From NCBI GenBank assembly GCA_938084745.1, contig CALKEZ010000001.1, forward strand, positions 1-64,000: a stretch of DNA of 64,000 nt, given 5' to 3'. This stretch comes from an uncultured Gammaproteobacteria bacterium. GTDB lineage: Bacteria; Pseudomonadota; Gammaproteobacteria; Eutrophobiales; Eutrophobiaceae. The notes beneath the pieces were generated by a model that saw only the letters and a program-made list of their open reading frames with translations, had not been told where the DNA came from and did not search any database. The position numbers and the translations under genes were made by a program. This document shows, one piece after another, positions 1 to 10,542 of this stretch (positions within the stretch are counted from its first letter, which is position 1; every line of letters begins with the position of its first letter).

Positions 1-710
1 TTGAGCATCTCTTCAAATAATCGGGCGGCCGGGATATCTTGCAGTAATGCGGCATATTCAAAGATAGGCTGCTCCGCTTCCGGATGAATTCTCAAACCCA
101 GTTTTGATGAGAACCGGATTGCACGCAGCATGCGCACCGGATCCTCAATATAGCGTTGCGTCGGATCGCCGATTAACCTTAATTGACCCGCTTCGAGATC
201 CTTGACGCCACCCACATAATCGACAATAGAGAAATCTTCTATATTGTAGAACAAGGCATTGATAGTGAAATCTCGGCGCCAGACATCATCATCAATACCA
301 CCGTAAACATTGTCACGAATGATTCTGCCCTCTTCGATGCGACCTGCACCCTGATCTGAAACATGATGAGGCGCACGAAAGGTAGAGACCTCAATGAGTT
401 CATCTCCAAAACGAACATGGGCTAGACGAAAGCGACGCCCGATTAATCGACAATTACGAAATAATTCCCGTATCTGTTCAGGCTTTGCATCGGTCACCAC
501 ATCAAAATCTTTGGGTTCCCTGCCTAACAGGATATCGCGTACACCACCACCAACCAGATACGCCTTGTAGTCAGCATTCTTCAAGCGGTACAACACCTTC
601 AAGGCATTTTCGCTAATCGCTGCGCGGGAAATCGTATGTTGATCACGCGGGATAATCGTTGGCTTGATTTTAAGCTTGGCAACGTTTTTGGATTTATCTG
701 GAATTGTCAT
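1..710 (-). CDS. pcnB: Poly(A) polymerase I (PcnB), N-terminal 236 residues, cut by window edge
   Basis: Adds 3' poly(A) tails to RNA, promoting decay. The reading frame was translated by hand from the minus-strand ATG at 708-710 and stays open to the window edge. Class II nucleotidyltransferase signature is clear: LVGGGVRD near residue 52, then the DFDVVTDA acid pair near 69, and the [12 protein letters not shown] and [15 protein letters not shown] blocks that follow in this superfamily. The basic N-terminal lead (about 45 residues before LVGGGVRD) and the ARLFEEML segment favour PcnB over CCA-adding enzyme, but the diagnostic C-terminus lies outside the window. A tRNA gene is divergent from it. 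Confidence 0.92.
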   Translation of the reverse strand, partial: MTIPDKSKNVAKLKIKPTIIPRDQHTISRAAISENALKVLYRLKNADYKAYLVGGGVRDILLGREPKDFDVVTDAKPEQIRELFRNCRLIGRRFRLAHVRFGDELIEVSTFRAPHHVSDQGAGRIEEGRIIRDNVYGGIDDDVWRRDFTINALFYNIEDFSIVDYVGGVKDLEAGQLRLIGDPTQRYIEDPVRMLRAIRFSSKLGLRIHPEAEQPIFEYAALLQDIPAARLFEEML

Positions 711-724
711 TTAAAAATAATATA

Positions 725-752
725 TTGAGGACACCTTATTGTTCCCTATAAT
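725..752 (+). promoter_or_regulatory. Sigma-70 promoter for tRNA-Glu
   Basis: TTGAGG (725-730), a 16-base spacer, then a perfect TATAAT (747-752). Transcription would start near 759, just before the tRNA 5' end at 773. It lies in the gap between divergent pcnB and the tRNA. Confidence 0.7.
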
Positions 753-772
753 AACCCGGTTCAGAACCAAAT

Positions 773-848
773 GCTCCCTTCGTCTAGTGGCCCAGGACGT
801 CGCCCTCTCACGGCGAAAACACGAGTTCGAGTCTCGTAGGGAGCACCA
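773..848 (+). tRNA. tRNA-Glu (anticodon CTC)
   Basis: Full cloverleaf: acceptor GCTCCCT pairs with AGGGAGC at the 3' end, followed by discriminator A and an encoded CCA. The anticodon stem TCGCC/GGCGA encloses a seven-base loop with CTC in the middle, and the T arm ACGAG-TTCGAGT-CTCGT is canonical. CTC reads the GAG codon. Only 22 bases separate it from the next gene and no terminator is visible between them. Confidence 0.97.
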
Positions 849-870
849 TTAAAATAATCGTCTATTAAAA

Positions 871-1296
871 TTGAATAAAGCACAGCAAATCCCCTGCTCC
901 TTGATACGCCGTATGGCTGCCATATTCTATGATTGCCTGTTGCTGATTGCTGTTCTTTTCTTTGGCACCTTTGTATTAATGCCGTTAATAGGCGGCAATG
1001 CGATTGAAAGTGGCAACCTTCCCTATAAAATTTTTCTGCTGACCATTAGTTATTTTTATTTTTGCTGGCATTGGGTGAAGGGTGGTCAAACTTTAGGAAT
1101 GCGTAGCTGGCATGTTGTTGTTGTCAACGAGTCGCTGTCAAATCCGAACTGGAAACAGGCAACGCTACGCTTTTGCGCTGCGTTTTTATCACTTATTTTG
1201 TTTGGCCTGGGTTTTGTCTGGTCTTTAGTCGATAAAAATAAATTGGCTTTACATGATATTCTTTCAAAAACCAGACTGATTGTTAGCAAGGACTGA
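871..1296 (+). CDS. RDD family membrane protein
   Basis: 141 residues with the RDD-family opening IRRMAAIFYDCLLL, in which the Arg pair and Asp are the family hallmark, then two more hydrophobic spans (about 50-70 and 95-118) joined by a GQTLGM loop typical of the family. RDD proteins are small inner-membrane proteins; some are linked to ion transport but most have no proven role. The TTG start is chosen because the conserved Arg lies upstream of the first ATG (913); an in-frame stop at 850-852 bounds the frame. No Shine-Dalgarno is visible. It follows the tRNA by 22 bases and may be read through from it. Confidence 0.8.
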   Translation: MNKAQQIPCSLIRRMAAIFYDCLLLIAVLFFGTFVLMPLIGGNAIESGNLPYKIFLLTISYFYFCWHWVKGGQTLGMRSWHVVVVNESLSNPNWKQATLRFCAAFLSLILFGLGFVWSLVDKNKLALHDILSKTRLIVSKD

Positions 1297-1306
1297 GCGC
1301 AAGCAC

Positions 1307-2368
1307 TCAATAACGTTTTTTAAGCGTGTAATAAATATAAGCCAACACCAGTATCGTTGGTAAACAAACACTGATAAATGCCGGCACACCGTAAACTATG
1401 CCCAAGTGCCCTGTCACCTGATTCACCAGATGAAATGTAATTCCGAGTAATGCACCGATAAACACACGTTGACCCAATCCCATGGGGCGTCCTTCACATC
1501 TGACGACACAGATAGACAGCAGGATCATCGCCAGGATCGCAAATGGATTGATTAATTTCGACCAGAAGGCCTGCACATATTGCTTACTGCTCTGATTATT
1601 CGCTTTAAGATAATCTATGTAGCTGATTAAACCATACACCGATAAGTACTGCGGTTTAATGGTGACGAGATTAATCACCTCCGGATTTAATAGCGCTTTC
1701 CATTCCACTGTCTCGTAGTGGTTATTTATTATTTTTTCTTCAGAGATTTCCGTCTTTAGAATGTCATGTAACATCCATCTGTCTTCATTATATTCTGCGT
1801 GTTTAGCATAGAGACTGGATTTCAATTGGTTACTTTTATCAAATTCGTAAATATAAATGTCTTCGACGCGATCACCCGGCAAAATCTTTCTTATATTAAT
1901 GTAATTATCACCATCGCGTGACCAGAACCCATGTTTCGTTTTCATTGAGATTTGCTGTGTTAATGCGATAGATCGCTGTTGCTGTGCCGTTTGTTCCGTC
2001 ATAGGCGCAATAACTTCTCCAATTAACACGCTGAGGATGACGAAGACCAAACCGGTCTTCATCAACGAGTAAGCCAGTTGCATTTGCGATACACCCGATG
2101 TTCGAATGACTGCCAGTTCAGAGGTATTAGCCAACATACCCAGTGCCGTCATACTGCCGATAACGGTCGCTATCGGAAAAAGTTCATAACTCAAGCGCGG
2201 TATGGTTAGTAACACATACTGTATGGCCTGAGGAACGCCATAATCACCGCGACCGGTATCATCAAGTTGGTCGACCAAAGCAAAGAACGAAAACACCGAA
2301 ACCAGTGCAAACAACGCCAACATGGTTGTGAGCAGTATGCTGCGTCCCAGATATCGATCGAGTATCAT
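1307..2368 (-). CDS. lptG: LPS export permease LptG
   Basis: 353 residues of the YjgP/YjgQ permease family. LptG pairs with LptF in the inner membrane and, with the LptB ATPase, extracts lipopolysaccharide and pushes it along the LptC/A bridge. Visible: opening MILDRYLGRSILLTTMLAL, two N-terminal helices plus one near 100, a periplasmic beta-jellyroll region (about 130-260), and three C-terminal helices ending in YYTLKKRY. The start codon directly abuts the lptF stop with no gap, so the two are translationally coupled. Confidence 0.95.
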   Translation of the reverse strand: MILDRYLGRSILLTTMLALFALVSVFSFFALVDQLDDTGRGDYGVPQAIQYVLLTIPRLSYELFPIATVIGSMTALGMLANTSELAVIRTSGVSQMQLAYSLMKTGLVFVILSVLIGEVIAPMTEQTAQQQRSIALTQQISMKTKHGFWSRDGDNYINIRKILPGDRVEDIYIYEFDKSNQLKSSLYAKHAEYNEDRWMLHDILKTEISEEKIINNHYETVEWKALLNPEVINLVTIKPQYLSVYGLISYIDYLKANNQSSKQYVQAFWSKLINPFAILAMILLSICVVRCEGRPMGLGQRVFIGALLGITFHLVNQVTGHLGIVYGVPAFISVCLPTILVLAYIYYTLKKRY

Positions 2369-3472
2369 TTAGTCCGCCGGAATGACTTGATGTTTATCGC
2401 CAGCCTGCTTTTTGTATCGGTATTGAGGCAGGTAATACAGGGCCAATAATATCGCGCCCAGTAAAAAGTGTACCCACCACAAACCAATAAAGCCTGGAAT
2501 AACATCCCGATTCAGTAGTGTTTTCGCAATCCCCAGCAAATTACTGTAGATAAGATAAATCGATATGCCGATTAAAAACGGCATGTACTTGCGATCGCTG
2601 GTGTGTGCCTGCATCAATAAAATTGCCAGTATAGACAGCAATAAACAGGAGAAAATTAATGAGATCCGCCATTGCAACTCGGCAATATAAGTCTTGTTGT
2701 CAGAGCCGATGATTTCTGCTGTTGATAATGCCGCTGTTTTTGCGCCCGGGGCATTTGTCTCCCCGCTCTCTGTTAAAATTGCGTAGTGCTCGTACTCGGT
2801 TATCTGGTAATCAAGCAGCCCGGGCGTACCAACATAACGTCGGCCATCACTAAAAACGATATATTTGTTGCCTGATTTTTTATCCAGTCTAAAGCGGGCA
2901 CTGTCAGAGGTTAAAACACCGAGTTTTCCGTCCTGCCGTACCTGTAGAAAAACTTCTTCCATCGACAGGTTATCGGGTGATGGCTTCTGCACATAAACCA
3001 CACGGTCACCCTGGCTAAACTCTTTAAATTGTCCCGCTTTAATACCCGAGATATCAGATTCCTGTTTGGCTCTTTCTTTCAAATTGTGTACGCCCTGTTC
3101 TGCCCAAGGCGCAAAAAACAAGGTAATAACCGCTACAATAAAACAAAAAACAAGCGCGAACCTTACCACTATGCCAATTTGAAAAACTTTACTTATTCCC
3201 GCCGCAGCCAATATCACCAGTTCCCTGTCGCTGTCCATACGGGAAAAAGCCAGTAGCATGGCCACAAGTATTGAAATGGGTAATATCTTGGGCAAGGTTG
3301 CCAACATTTTATAGGCCAGCATCAGGAAAACCATGTCCGGTGGTAAGCTACCCTCGGCAGCATCTGCCAGAAACCCCACAAATCGATTACTGGCGATAAC
3401 AAGAATCAGCAAACTCAATATCCATAGCAATTTTTGCAACAGTTCCCGGTAGATATAATGCTGGATGATCAC
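2369..3472 (-). CDS. lptF: LPS export permease LptF
   Basis: 367 residues, same family as LptG. N-terminal MIIQHYIYRELLQKLLWIL is the usual LptF opening. Membrane spans near 15-35, 55-75 and 100-120 precede a periplasmic domain (about 130-270), with three more spans at the C-terminal end. First gene of the lptF-lptG pair and divergent from pepA across about 225 bases, an arrangement common in Gammaproteobacteria. Confidence 0.95.
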   Translation of the reverse strand: MIIQHYIYRELLQKLLWILSLLILVIASNRFVGFLADAAEGSLPPDMVFLMLAYKMLATLPKILPISILVAMLLAFSRMDSDRELVILAAAGISKVFQIGIVVRFALVFCFIVAVITLFFAPWAEQGVHNLKERAKQESDISGIKAGQFKEFSQGDRVVYVQKPSPDNLSMEEVFLQVRQDGKLGVLTSDSARFRLDKKSGNKYIVFSDGRRYVGTPGLLDYQITEYEHYAILTESGETNAPGAKTAALSTAEIIGSDNKTYIAELQWRISLIFSCLLLSILAILLMQAHTSDRKYMPFLIGISIYLIYSNLLGIAKTLLNRDVIPGFIGLWWVHFLLGAILLALYYLPQYRYKKQAGDKHQVIPAD

Positions 3473-3697
3473 AATGGCAGGCTCATGTTATTAAATGCGG
3501 CTTTGCTTAGTTGAAGATAAATGAATAAACTTGGTTAAAAATAAGGTTTTAATCATTTTTCGCTGTTTTTAACAAAAAACGAAACGATTATGACACGCTT
3601 GATCTCAAAGTGAAGAACAATTAATGCATAATCGTAACGTCATTAACCAAACAACAACAATAAACTTATAGAGTACGTAAACTTACTGGAGCTGGTA

Positions 3698-5191
3698 ATG
3701 GATTTTAATATCAAGAGTGGCAATCCCGAAAAACAACGCACAGCTTGCGTCATTGTCGGCATTTTCGAATCACGACGCTTATCGCCAGCCGCCAAGGCGA
3801 TTGACACAGTAAGTAAAAAATACCTGTCTAATCTGATACGCCGTGGTGATATGGATGGCACTAAGGGGCAATACTTATTGCTGCATAATGTGCCGGGTAT
3901 GATTGCCGATCGGGTACTGTTAATCGGCTGTGGCAAAGAACGGGAAATCGACGATCGAAACTATCGCACTATCATCGCGAACAGCATCCGCACCTTGAAT
4001 AACACCGGTTCACTGGACGGGGTTAACTACCTGAGCGAATTACCCATCAAGGGGCGCGATCATGACTGGAAAATCCGGCAGGCCGTACAGATAGCAGAAC
4101 ATACGCTTTATGAATTTAAAGCACTAAAAACCAAAGAGAAGAAAAACCGGCGCCCGTTGCGCAAAATCACCTTTACCGTGCCCACGCGTCGTGAACTACC
4201 GCAGGGTGAAATTGCCATGCAAGAAGGACGCGCCATTGCGAACGGCATAAAACTAACTCGCGATCTTGCCAACTACCCTTCGAATATCTGTACACCCACC
4301 TACTTGGCGCAACAGGCAACGGCATTAGCCAAAGGGCATCGTTCATTGACGGTAGAGATATTAGAAGAAGCCGATATGAAAAAACTGGGCATGGGATCAT
4401 TGCTCTCTGTTTCACAAGGATCTGCCAGACCGGCAAAACTGATTACGCTGGACTATAAAGGATCGAAAAAAGCACAAAAACCAATCGTTCTCGTTGGTAA
4501 AGGCGTTACGTTTGATACTGGTGGCATATCGATCAAACCTTCTCCCGCTATGGATGAAATGAAATACGATATGTGTGGTGCAGCATCCGTGCTCGGAACG
4601 CTCGCTGCTGTCGCAGAACTTGGTCTGCCGATTAACGTCGTTGGTGTAATTCCGGCAGTTGAAAATATGCCGAGCAGCACAGCTACCAACCCCGGTGATA
4701 TCTTTACCAGTATGTCTGGACAGACTATCGAGGTTCTTAATACAGATGCAGAAGGTCGGCTGATACTATGCGATGCCATAACCTATAGTGAGCGCTTTAA
4801 TCCGGGTGTCGTTATTGATATTGCAACCTTAACCGGCGCCTGTGTCATCGCCCTGGGTAAACATGCTAGCGGCTTGTTAAGTAATCACAATCCACTGGCA
4901 AGAGATTTACTCAATGCCGGTGATGAGTCTGGTGATCGGGCCTGGCAATTACCCTTATGGGACGATTATCAACAACAACTGAACAGTCCATTTGCTGACA
5001 TGGCCAATATCGGGGGCCGTGAGGCTGGCACGATTACCGCCGCCTGCTTCCTGTCCCGATTTGCCGAAAAATACCACTGGGCGCATCTGGATATCGCCGG
5101 CACAGCCTGGTTATCCGGTTCAAACAATAAAGGCGCGACCGGTCGACCGGTCTCATTACTGATGCAGTACATCATCAATCAAACCAAGTAG
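3698..5191 (+). CDS. pepA: Cytosol aminopeptidase (leucyl aminopeptidase, M17)
   Basis: 497 residues, usual M17 length. Removes N-terminal residues from peptides using two metal ions; in enterobacteria PepA also binds DNA in Xer recombination and carAB control. Visible: a variable N-domain (1-170), the metal site [16 protein letters not shown] around 265-280, the family signature [13 protein letters not shown] near 350, and the [13 protein letters not shown] block near 445. The Shine-Dalgarno GGAG sits eight bases before the ATG. Head gene of the pepA-holC-hypothetical-valS-cysE run. Confidence 0.96.
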   Translation: MDFNIKSGNPEKQRTACVIVGIFESRRLSPAAKAIDTVSKKYLSNLIRRGDMDGTKGQYLLLHNVPGMIADRVLLIGCGKEREIDDRNYRTIIANSIRTLNNTGSLDGVNYLSELPIKGRDHDWKIRQAVQIAEHTLYEFKALKTKEKKNRRPLRKITFTVPTRRELPQGEIAMQEGRAIANGIKLTRDLANYPSNICTPTYLAQQATALAKGHRSLTVEILEEADMKKLGMGSLLSVSQGSARPAKLITLDYKGSKKAQKPIVLVGKGVTFDTGGISIKPSPAMDEMKYDMCGAASVLGTLAAVAELGLPINVVGVIPAVENMPSSTATNPGDIFTSMSGQTIEVLNTDAEGRLILCDAITYSERFNPGVVIDIATLTGACVIALGKHASGLLSNHNPLARDLLNAGDESGDRAWQLPLWDDYQQQLNSPFADMANIGGREAGTITAACFLSRFAEKYHWAHLDIAGTAWLSGSNNKGATGRPVSLLMQYIINQTK

Positions 5192-5208
5192 CGTTAGAAG
5201 AACCGGCA

Positions 5209-5649
5209 ATGTCACGCGTAGACTTTTATATACTGCCCGACGGAAGTAATAGTGATCGCTTTGCCTGTGCAATCGCGACTAAAGCCTGGACGAATGGAAA
5301 TAGAGTACATATCCATACAACATCAGCAGCATCTGCAACCACATTTGATGATTTGCTCTGGATTTATAAAGATATCAGTTTTGTGCCACACGAAATATTC
5401 GATGGCAATGCGCATGAAGAAACACCGGTTACCATTGGTTATGATGATCACTACCCGGAACCATCTCAGGTGATGATTAATCTTGGTGCTGATGTGCCTG
5501 GTTTTGCGTCGCGTTTTGAACGGGTCATTGAGATTGTGGGCGGTAATGAATCGATGAAACAACTGGCACGTGAACGTTACCGTCAATATAAACAAGCCGA
5601 TTATGAAATACATAACCATAAGATTGATAGTCTGACCGAAGATGATTGA
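5209..5649 (+). CDS. holC: DNA polymerase III chi subunit
   Basis: 146 residues. Chi links the clamp loader (via psi) to single-strand binding protein at the replication fork. The opening RVDFYILPD, then DRFACAIATKAWTNGNRVHIHT, the DDLLWIYKDISFVPHEI block and RFERVIEIVGG near the end follow the HolC family in order. Sits 17 bases after pepA, the typical pepA-holC-valS order, and its end overlaps the next gene by eight bases. Confidence 0.92.
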   Translation: MSRVDFYILPDGSNSDRFACAIATKAWTNGNRVHIHTTSAASATTFDDLLWIYKDISFVPHEIFDGNAHEETPVTIGYDDHYPEPSQVMINLGADVPGFASRFERVIEIVGGNESMKQLARERYRQYKQADYEIHNHKIDSLTEDD

Positions 5650-6040
5650 TTCAAGTGAGACATCCTCGCAGGAGCTTAATGAGGCAGACCGAAACAATCT
5701 GATCAATCGCATCGATGAGCTTGAGCAGTTATTAGCAAAAAAGAAAACAGAATCAAGACAAGCCAAACTGCCGCGACTAAAAGTCGGCACGGATGGCATT
5801 CCTGTGCTGGTGGATCCTGTCAATATTGATGAACTCGATATGGAACAGGAACAGGTCTTCAAGCAAATAGAACAGGACGATCAACTGATAAATGACATTA
5901 TCAATAAGGTCGACAAGGAAATATCCGGCGATTTGGACGAATTAATTCTGATGCTCAAAGACAGCATTATTGATGAAGTGAAAACACGATTACTCAAAGA
6001 GTTTCATGTCAGCAAGGATAACTCGACTAAAAAGGAATAA
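5642..6040 (+). CDS. Hypothetical acidic coiled-coil protein between holC and valS
   Basis: 132 residues, not assigned to a family. The N-terminal part (about 10-45) is a heptad-rich charged segment, INRIDELEQLLAKKKT, that looks like a coiled coil. A short proline/glycine patch, LPRLKVGTDGIPVLVDPV, follows, then a long acidic helical C-terminal half. No signal peptide or membrane span. It overlaps holC by eight bases, so translation is probably coupled, and similar small proteins occur at this spot in other gammaproteobacteria. A role in holoenzyme assembly would be a guess from position only. Confidence 0.6.
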   Translation: MIDSSETSSQELNEADRNNLINRIDELEQLLAKKKTESRQAKLPRLKVGTDGIPVLVDPVNIDELDMEQEQVFKQIEQDDQLINDIINKVDKEISGDLDELILMLKDSIIDEVKTRLLKEFHVSKDNSTKKE

Positions 6041-6121
6041 CGGCCGAATAGCCGCAGCAACTCCGAAAATAACCTAATAAAGATTGCCCTGAACAGCCTC
6101 CATGTGGACAATACGCCTCCC

Positions 6122-6147
6122 TATAATAGGGCTAGTCAGCTTAGCCC
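6122..6147 (+). promoter_or_regulatory. Possible valS promoter with overlapping hairpin
   Basis: A perfect TATAAT (6122-6127) is followed at once by an inverted repeat GGGCTA-N7-TAGCCC (6129-6147) that would lie across the start of transcription. The -35 is poor at normal spacing. The repeat could be an operator or a 5' leader hairpin for valS; no T-box features are visible. Confidence 0.35.
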
Positions 6148-6169
6148 CTAAAAGTGTTTGTTATTGATA

Positions 6170-8944
6170 ATGGATAAAACCTATAAACCTGAAACCATAG
6201 AAGCCAGTTGCTACGCTAATTGGGAGAAGCACAATTACTTCGCACCAAAAGGCGAAGGATCTCCCTATTGCATCATGTTGCCGCCGCCAAATGTAACGGG
6301 CAGCCTGCACATGGGGCATGCCTTTCAACAAACATTAATGGATGTTCTGACGCGTTATCATCGTATGCAGGGTGATGATACTTTGTGGCAATGCGGTACC
6401 GATCATGCGGGTATCGCCACCCAAATGGTGGTCGAACGCCAACTCCAGCAAGACAATATATCTCGTCACGACCTGGGACGGGAAAAATTTGTTGAAGCCG
6501 TCTGGGACTGGAAAGAACATTCCGGTAACACCATCACCCGCCAATCACGACGCCTGGGCACATCGATGGACTGGTCACGCGAACGTTTCACGATGGACGA
6601 AGGACTTTCCGAGTCGGTCAAGGAAGTGTTTGTCCGTTTACACGATGAAGGTTTGATTTACCGTGGTAAGCGACTCGTTAACTGGGATCCGGTATTACAC
6701 ACCGCCATATCTGATCTCGAAGTTATCTCCGAAGAAGAAAATGGCCACCTTTGGCATATGCGTTATCCGCTCAAAGAACCCATCGACGGTCTTGACTTTA
6801 TTGTTGTTGCGACGACACGACCTGAAACGATGTTGGGCGATGCCGCGGTTGCGGTTCATCCCGATGATGAACGCTACAAAAACCTGATTGGCAAAGAAGT
6901 CTTGCTGCCATTAACTGATAGAACGCTACCGGTTATTGCCGATGACTATGTTGATCCTGAATTCGGTACCGGTTGTGTCAAGATAACACCGGCCCATGAT
7001 TTCAATGACTATGCCGTGGGTGAGCGACATGCACTGGACAAAATAAATATTTTTACCGTTGATGCAGCACTCAATGATGCTGTGCCGGAAAAATATCGAG
7101 GCCTGGATCGTTATCTAGCCCGCAAACAAATCCTTGCTGATCTTGAAGAACTCGGACTGATAGACAAAATTGACGATCATAAATTAATGGTGCCACGCGG
7201 TGATCGTTCGCATGCTGTTGTAGAACCTTATCTGACGGATCAATGGTATGTGAAGATCCAGCCATTGGCCGATCCCGCTATCAAGGCGGTGAAAGACGGC
7301 GACATAAAATTTGTTCCTGCCAACTGGGATAAAACCTATTTTGAGTGGATGAACAATATCGAAGACTGGTGTATCAGCCGCCAGCTCTGGTGGGGACATC
7401 GTATTCCAGCCTGGTATGACGATGCGGGGAACATCTATGTCGGTCGTGATGAAGCCGAAGTCAGGGCAAAGCACAATCTGGGCGATATCAATCTGCGACA
7501 GGATGAAGATGTATTGGATACCTGGTTTTCATCCGCGCTTTGGCCCTTCTCCACTCTGGGTTGGCCGGAGCAAACTCCCGAACTGGCTAAGTTCTACCCA
7601 ACTAACGTACTGGTAACCGGTTTCGACATTATCTTTTTCTGGGTCGCCCGCATGATCATGATGGGCCTGAAATTCATGGGTGATGTGCCATTCAAGGAAG
7701 TGTATATCCATGGCCTGGTACGTGATGGTGAAGGTCAGAAAATGTCCAAGTCGAAAGGTAACGTCCTTGATCCGATCGACCTGATTGACGGCATTCAACT
7801 CGAAGATCTCATCAGTAAGCGCACCAATGGCATGATGCAACCGCAAATGGCAGCAAAGATCGAAAAGGCTACGCGCAAGCATTTCCCGGAAGGCATAGAG
7901 GCATACGGCACCGACTCGTTACGCTTTACCTTTGCCTCGCTGGCAACACAGGGTCGATTCATTAATTTTGAAACCGGCCGCATAGAAGGCTACAGAAACT
8001 TTTGTAACAAAATATGGAATGCCACTGTTTTCGTCATAATGAATGTCGAGTCACAGGCAATCGATATCACTCAAGGCGCAAAAGAATTTGGTCTTGCTGA
8101 ACGTTGGATAACGACAAAGTTAGCTGAAGTTATCGCAGCGACGCATGAAGGGATGCTGACCTATCGTTTTGACCTTGCTTCACAGGCACTTTATGAATTT
8201 ACCTGGGATGAATATTGTTCCTGGTACATTGAATTATCAAAAACCACATTGAACAGTGCCGAGACCAGCGAAGCTGAAAAACGGGGCACCTTATATACAT
8301 TATTAAATGTACTTGAAACCCTGCTGCGTGCATTACACCCGTTTATTCCGTTTATCACGGAAGAACTTTGGCATCGCGTTGCCCCGTTATTAGGTAAGCA
8401 AGGACCTAGCGTTATGCTTGCGGCTTTCCCGCATCAGGATGAGTACGAGCATGATAAGTCTGCACTGGAACAAATGGAGTGGGTTAAAGCCTTTATTATG
8501 GGTGTGCGTCGTATCCGCTCTGAACGCGATATCTCTCCCGGAAAACCATTAAACGTGTTTGTTCGTAATGGCACAGCCCCGGAACGTCAATGGCTGGAAG
8601 ATCATCAAGCCTATATCAAAACCCTGGGCCGGATTGAGTCTATCAAAAATGCAGAAACCGAGATGGACGATGCCGTCATGGCATTAGCTGGCGACATGAC
8701 CTTACTCGTTCCGTTAGCCGATATTATTGATCCAGTCGCAGAACATAAACGTCTGGAAAATACGATTGAAAAATTGCAAAAGGAAAAGTCAGGCCTTGAA
8801 GCAAAACTGGATAACGCCAGTTTCGTTGAACGTGCGCCGGCAAATGTGGTTGATGGTGCAAAACAACGGCTTGCTGATACACTTAACGAAATCAAGACCT
8901 ACGAAACCCAACTTCACTCTATATCAAAACTACTAGAACAATAA
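6170..8944 (+). CDS. valS: Valyl-tRNA synthetase
   Basis: 924 residues, class Ia. Charges tRNA-Val and edits mischarged Thr. Visible: HMGH signature (about 47-50) in [17 protein letters not shown]1 editing domain around 190-345 with the [19 protein letters not shown] block, KMSKS at about 524-528, anticodon-binding domain, and a C-terminal coiled-coil arm (about 860-920) that ValRS uses on tRNA. The ATG at 6170 is preferred over a TTG 12 bases upstream because it gives the usual [11 protein letters not shown] start. Its stop overlaps the cysE start (TAATG). Confidence 0.98.
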   Translation: MDKTYKPETIEASCYANWEKHNYFAPKGEGSPYCIMLPPPNVTGSLHMGHAFQQTLMDVLTRYHRMQGDDTLWQCGTDHAGIATQMVVERQLQQDNISRHDLGREKFVEAVWDWKEHSGNTITRQSRRLGTSMDWSRERFTMDEGLSESVKEVFVRLHDEGLIYRGKRLVNWDPVLHTAISDLEVISEEENGHLWHMRYPLKEPIDGLDFIVVATTRPETMLGDAAVAVHPDDERYKNLIGKEVLLPLTDRTLPVIADDYVDPEFGTGCVKITPAHDFNDYAVGERHALDKINIFTVDAALNDAVPEKYRGLDRYLARKQILADLEELGLIDKIDDHKLMVPRGDRSHAVVEPYLTDQWYVKIQPLADPAIKAVKDGDIKFVPANWDKTYFEWMNNIEDWCISRQLWWGHRIPAWYDDAGNIYVGRDEAEVRAKHNLGDINLRQDEDVLDTWFSSALWPFSTLGWPEQTPELAKFYPTNVLVTGFDIIFFWVARMIMMGLKFMGDVPFKEVYIHGLVRDGEGQKMSKSKGNVLDPIDLIDGIQLEDLISKRTNGMMQPQMAAKIEKATRKHFPEGIEAYGTDSLRFTFASLATQGRFINFETGRIEGYRNFCNKIWNATVFVIMNVESQAIDITQGAKEFGLAERWITTKLAEVIAATHEGMLTYRFDLASQALYEFTWDEYCSWYIELSKTTLNSAETSEAEKRGTLYTLLNVLETLLRALHPFIPFITEELWHRVAPLLGKQGPSVMLAAFPHQDEYEHDKSALEQMEWVKAFIMGVRRIRSERDISPGKPLNVFVRNGTAPERQWLEDHQAYIKTLGRIESIKNAETEMDDAVMALAGDMTLLVPLADIIDPVAEHKRLENTIEKLQKEKSGLEAKLDNASFVERAPANVVDGAKQRLADTLNEIKTYETQLHSISKLLEQ

Positions 8945-9624
8945 TGTTTGCCACTATTAAAGAAGAAATTGACGTTGTCTTTGAACGCGACCCGGCAGCA
9001 CGTTCTGTGCTGGAGACGATCTTCACCTGTCCCGGCTTTCAGGCGATTGTTTTTCACCGTTTCAACCATTGGCTGTGGAACAAGAAGCTCTATTTCATTG
9101 CGCGCTTGATGGCACATATTGCTCGCTTCCTGACCGGTATCGAAATACATCCCGGCGCCAAAATCGGTCGCCGTTTCTTTATCGATCATGGCATGGGTAT
9201 CGTCATAGGCGAAACCTCCGAAATCGGTGATGATGTCTCCATCTATCATGGTGTCACACTCGGCGGCACAACCTGGAACAAAGGTAAACGTCACCCAACC
9301 CTGGAGAATAACGTTGTCATCGGCGCCGGCGCAAAAGTCCTTGGTCCTATCACTCTAGGCGCAGGAACACGTGTGGGTTGTAATGCCGTCGTTGTGAAAG
9401 ACACACCGCCAAATGCAACTGTCGTGGGTGTACCGGGGCATGTTGTTGTGAAACGCAATGATGAAGATAAAGATGCCCAGCGCGAGGCCATGGCCAAAAA
9501 AATCGGCTTCACTGCTTATGCAGAAAGCAAGGACATGCCTGATCCGATCCAGAATGCACTGGAGTCAGTACTGGATCATTTGCATAAAGTTGAAAGCGAA
9601 CTGGAAGAGCTGAAGAAAAAATAA
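8944..9624 (+). CDS. cysE: Serine O-acetyltransferase
   Basis: 226 residues. Acetylates serine from acetyl-CoA, the first step to cysteine. The left-handed beta-helix hexapeptide region is clear from about 65 to 165: [39 protein letters not shown] and the [18 protein letters not shown] turn, with the catalytic FIDHG histidine. This is the shorter, NifP-like form, with a C-terminal helix of about 55 residues. Overlaps valS by one base, so coexpressed. Confidence 0.94.
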   Translation: MFATIKEEIDVVFERDPAARSVLETIFTCPGFQAIVFHRFNHWLWNKKLYFIARLMAHIARFLTGIEIHPGAKIGRRFFIDHGMGIVIGETSEIGDDVSIYHGVTLGGTTWNKGKRHPTLENNVVIGAGAKVLGPITLGAGTRVGCNAVVVKDTPPNATVVGVPGHVVVKRNDEDKDAQREAMAKKIGFTAYAESKDMPDPIQNALESVLDHLHKVESELEELKKK

Positions 9625-9638
9625 GCGGGATTTAACAC

Positions 9639-9854
9639 ATGACTGAACAAAAAGACCCTAATATTTTCCAAATCGCTTTTAGCCTGATTGCCTCTTTTTG
9701 CGGCGTTCAAACAAAAGAAAACATGGCGCGTGACGAAGCCTACATAGAAAAAAATGGCATCAAGGTCTATGTCATCATCGGATTCTTTCTGGTGTTTTGT
9801 ATCTTGCTTACCCTATTTGGTATCGTTCAGTTGGTTTTGAAGCTGGCGGTGTAA
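9639..9854 (+). CDS. DUF2970 small membrane protein
   Basis: 71 residues. An N-terminal amphipathic stretch ends in SFCGVQTKENMARDEAY, matching the FGVQS-x-NRERD signature I associate with DUF2970. One strong transmembrane helix follows (about 45-67). Function unknown. It is 14 bases after cysE and ends that transcription unit; a GCAGCTG hairpin (9904-9923) lies downstream but lacks a T tract. Confidence 0.7.
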   Translation: MTEQKDPNIFQIAFSLIASFCGVQTKENMARDEAYIEKNGIKVYVIIGFFLVFCILLTLFGIVQLVLKLAV

Positions 9855-9982
9855 ACCGTTTAAAAGACAATTTTTCCGAATTACTCGAAACAAACCTTCC
9901 CTCGCAGCTGAGCACACAGCTGCAAATAACAATAGATCTCATTTATTTACAATAACTTAGCTGTCATATCGCAATACGGCTT

Positions 9983-10032
9983 AATTCCGACTAAACTAAT
10001 CAACAATATAGTTGACTAAACTACTGGGTTAT
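9983..10032 (+). promoter_or_regulatory. suf promoter with two abutting IscR-type sites
   Basis: The segment 10008-10032 fits the 25-base type-1 IscR consensus at about 21 of 25 positions, starting ATAGTTGACT and ending GGGTTAT. Directly before it, 9983-10007 holds a second, weaker copy centred on CCGACTAAACTAATC. A -35-like TTCCGA (9985-9990) and -10-like TATAGT (10007-10012), 16 bases apart, lie inside the pair, so bound IscR would block RNA polymerase. The iscR start is at 10079. This supports [2Fe-2S]-IscR feedback on the whole operon. Confidence 0.65.
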
Positions 10033-10078
10033 GTGACCCTTGCCACCCCTTATTTAGGGCAAAATAGAGAATTAGACG

Positions 10079-10534
10079 ATGAAAATGACAACTAAAGGCC
10101 GTTATGCCGTAACCGCGATGCTCGATGTGGCGCTGCATGATAGCGATGGCCCGGTGAATCTGGCGGATATTTCCCGGCGTCAGGATATTTCCCTGACGTA
10201 TCTGGAACAGTTGTTCAATAAATTAAAACGACACGAGCTCGTTGAGAGCGCCCGAGGACCCGGCGGTGGTTATCGCCTGGCGCAGGCAGCAGACAAGATT
10301 ACTGTTGCCAAGGTTATTTATTCAGTCGATGAACCGATTGATGTGACACGCTGTAAAGGTAAACAAAATTGTCAGGGCGATCTGCGCTGTCTGACACATG
10401 ATTTGTGGATGGAATTGAATATGCACATTTCGGGATTTTTGAATGGGCTAACACTGGGCGATTTGATTAAACGTAATAATGTAAAACAAGTCTCTGATCG
10501 ACAAGATGTGATCATGCTGCAACTACAACACTGA
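10079..10534 (+). CDS. iscR: Fe-S cluster regulator IscR (Rrf2 family)
   Basis: 151 residues. A winged-helix repressor/activator that senses iron-sulfur status by carrying a [2Fe-2S] cluster. Opening [20 protein letters not shown] and the helix-turn-helix (about 28-50) with GPGGGYRLA wing match IscR closely. The cluster ligands are all present: Cys92, Cys98, Cys104 and His107, the same positions as in the E. coli protein. It heads a suf operon here rather than an isc operon, so suf is likely the main assembly system in this organism. Confidence 0.95.
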   Translation: MKMTTKGRYAVTAMLDVALHDSDGPVNLADISRRQDISLTYLEQLFNKLKRHELVESARGPGGGYRLAQAADKITVAKVIYSVDEPIDVTRCKGKQNCQGDLRCLTHDLWMELNMHISGFLNGLTLGDLIKRNNVKQVSDRQDVIMLQLQH

Positions 10535-10542
10535 TAAATACT

